NCBI RefSeq assembly: GCF_025673445.1
Contig: NZ_JAOVQN010000009.1
Coordinates: forward strand, 62,001-126,000
Direction: 5' to 3'
DNA from: Ruegeria_B marisflavi
Lineage (GTDB): Bacteria; Pseudomonadota; Alphaproteobacteria; Rhodobacterales; Rhodobacteraceae
Length of the DNA: 64,000 nucleotides
The position numbers and the translations under genes are program-made. This document shows, in pieces, positions 63,299 to 64,000 of the stretch. Every line of letters begins with the position of its first letter. Positions within the stretch are counted from its first letter, which is position 1. Under the pieces are notes generated by a model that saw nothing but the letters and a program-made list of their open reading frames with translations, was not told the DNA's origin and ran no database searches.

Positions 63299-63461
63299 TT
63301 CAAGCCTTTCGCCCGTTTCGGGCCGTGGCGGGACCGAGCTATCGGGAAAACCGATACATGTGTTCATTCTTTTGAATTTGCGAAGCTTCGTGCTGTTCAT
63401 ATCCTGTGCGCATCAAAAGGGGCGCGCGTGGAATGCGTGTCCGAACACAGGGAGTGACAGC

Positions 63462-64000
63462 ATGAAGATCCTCGGACTTCTCGGAACCACGGCGCTTGCC
63501 ACGGCCATTGCGGTTGGCCCGGCTGCCGCGCAGCTTGCCGCCTTGGGGACGCCGGAAGGGCAAGTCAACATCGTCGCCTGGCCCGGATATATCGAGCGTG
63601 GCGAGACGATGAAGGAATTCGACTGGGTGACCAAGTTCGAAGAGGCCACCAGCTGCAAGGTGGTGGTCAAGACCGCCAATACCTCTGACGAGATGGTGGC
63701 CCTGATGAACGAGGGCGGGTTCGACCTGGTGACGGCATCGGGCGACGCCTCGCTGCGCCTGGTTGCGGGCAAGCGGGTGCAGCCGATCAACACCGATCTG
63801 ATCCCGTCGTGGAGTACGGTGGACGAGCGCCTGCAAAGCGCGCCCTGGCACACGGTGGATGGCGTGCATTATGGCACGCCCTACATGTGGGGCCCGAACG
63901 TGCTGATGTACAACACCGAGGCCTTTGGCGATCAGCCGCCCACCTCGTGGAACGTGGTGTTCGAGGAAATGACGCTGCCCGACGGCAAGTCGAACAAGGG
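63462..64000 (+). CDS. ABC transporter periplasmic binding protein, spermidine/putrescine type (3' end off-window)
   Basis: The frame opens at ATG 63462 with GGGAG upstream and stays open to the window edge, so only about 180 residues are visible. A signal peptide (LGLLGTTALATAIAVGPAAA) is followed by VNIVAWPGYIERGE, KFEEATSCKVVVKTANTSDEMVALMNEGGFDLVTASGD, and YGTPYMWGPNVLMYNTE. These resemble PotD/PotF-type solute receptors. It is probably the first gene of a polyamine ABC transport operon continuing past 64000. Precise substrate cannot be read. Confidence 0.88.
   Translation, partial: MKILGLLGTTALATAIAVGPAAAQLAALGTPEGQVNIVAWPGYIERGETMKEFDWVTKFEEATSCKVVVKTANTSDEMVALMNEGGFDLVTASGDASLRLVAGKRVQPINTDLIPSWSTVDERLQSAPWHTVDGVHYGTPYMWGPNVLMYNTEAFGDQPPTSWNVVFEEMTLPDGKSNK

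Overview
The window is a GC-rich stretch of chromosome that most resembles a marine alphaproteobacterium of the Rhodobacteraceae (roseobacter group, Ruegeria-like). This is an inference from content: a Na+-translocating NADH:quinone reductase, TRAP transport, aromatic-acid catabolism, clade I nitrous oxide reduction, a CP4-like EPSP synthase and many ATGA/TGATG-coupled genes. No tRNA, rRNA, CRISPR array or intact insertion sequence was seen.

Layout. 1-5 kb holds housekeeping genes: the 3' part of metK, trmB, aroA-cmk and two uncharacterised genes. 5-9.8 kb is a leftward TetR-controlled operon: cytochrome c5-like protein, Tat-exported FAD lactone/alditol oxidase-like enzyme, fold-type III PLP enzyme and DUF819 membrane protein. 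9.8-13.9 kb is a partial homoprotocatechuate meta-cleavage operon (hpaE-D-G-H). 14.3-20.2 kb is nqrABCDEF. Its maturation genes apbE and nqrM lie at 22.4-23.7 kb, separated from it by an ACR3 arsenite pump and a CBS-domain gene. 23.7-29 kb holds a methyltransferase, a LuxR-type regulator, a RoxA-like di-heme protein and a tandem crcB pair. 29-33.9 kb is pobA-pcaC-pcaH-pcaG plus a beta-keto acid cleavage enzyme, with pcaQ divergent. 33.9-42.4 kb is a nos operon (DUF2946-like gene, nosRZDFYL) followed by a cytochrome c, with an FNR-type box upstream. 42.4-49 kb is gcvTHP with an XRE-cupin regulator and a GlxA-type regulator. 49-55.8 kb holds a hot-dog dehydratase, a secreted orphan, a LysR/GMC oxidoreductase pair and katG. 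55.8-62.3 kb is a malonate locus (matB, matA, TRAP genes, GntR regulator with operator). The right edge carries a LysR gene and the start of a polyamine-type binding protein.

How the parts fit. ApbE and NqrM mature the covalent-FMN and metal centres of Na+-NQR. The nos cluster lacks its own nosX flavin transferase, so the same ApbE may also load FMN on NosR. PobA and PcaHGC send 4-hydroxybenzoate towards beta-ketoadipate. pcaB, pcaD and the usual thiolysis genes are not in the locus, but a BKACE enzyme is, which suggests an alternative last step. Malonate is probably imported by the TRAP system, activated by MatB and decarboxylated by MatA. The points most worth checking are the BKACE-pca link, the oxidase/cytochrome/PLP/DUF819 operon, the unexplained long inverted repeat in the gcvT leader, and the shared flavinylation of NQR and NosR.
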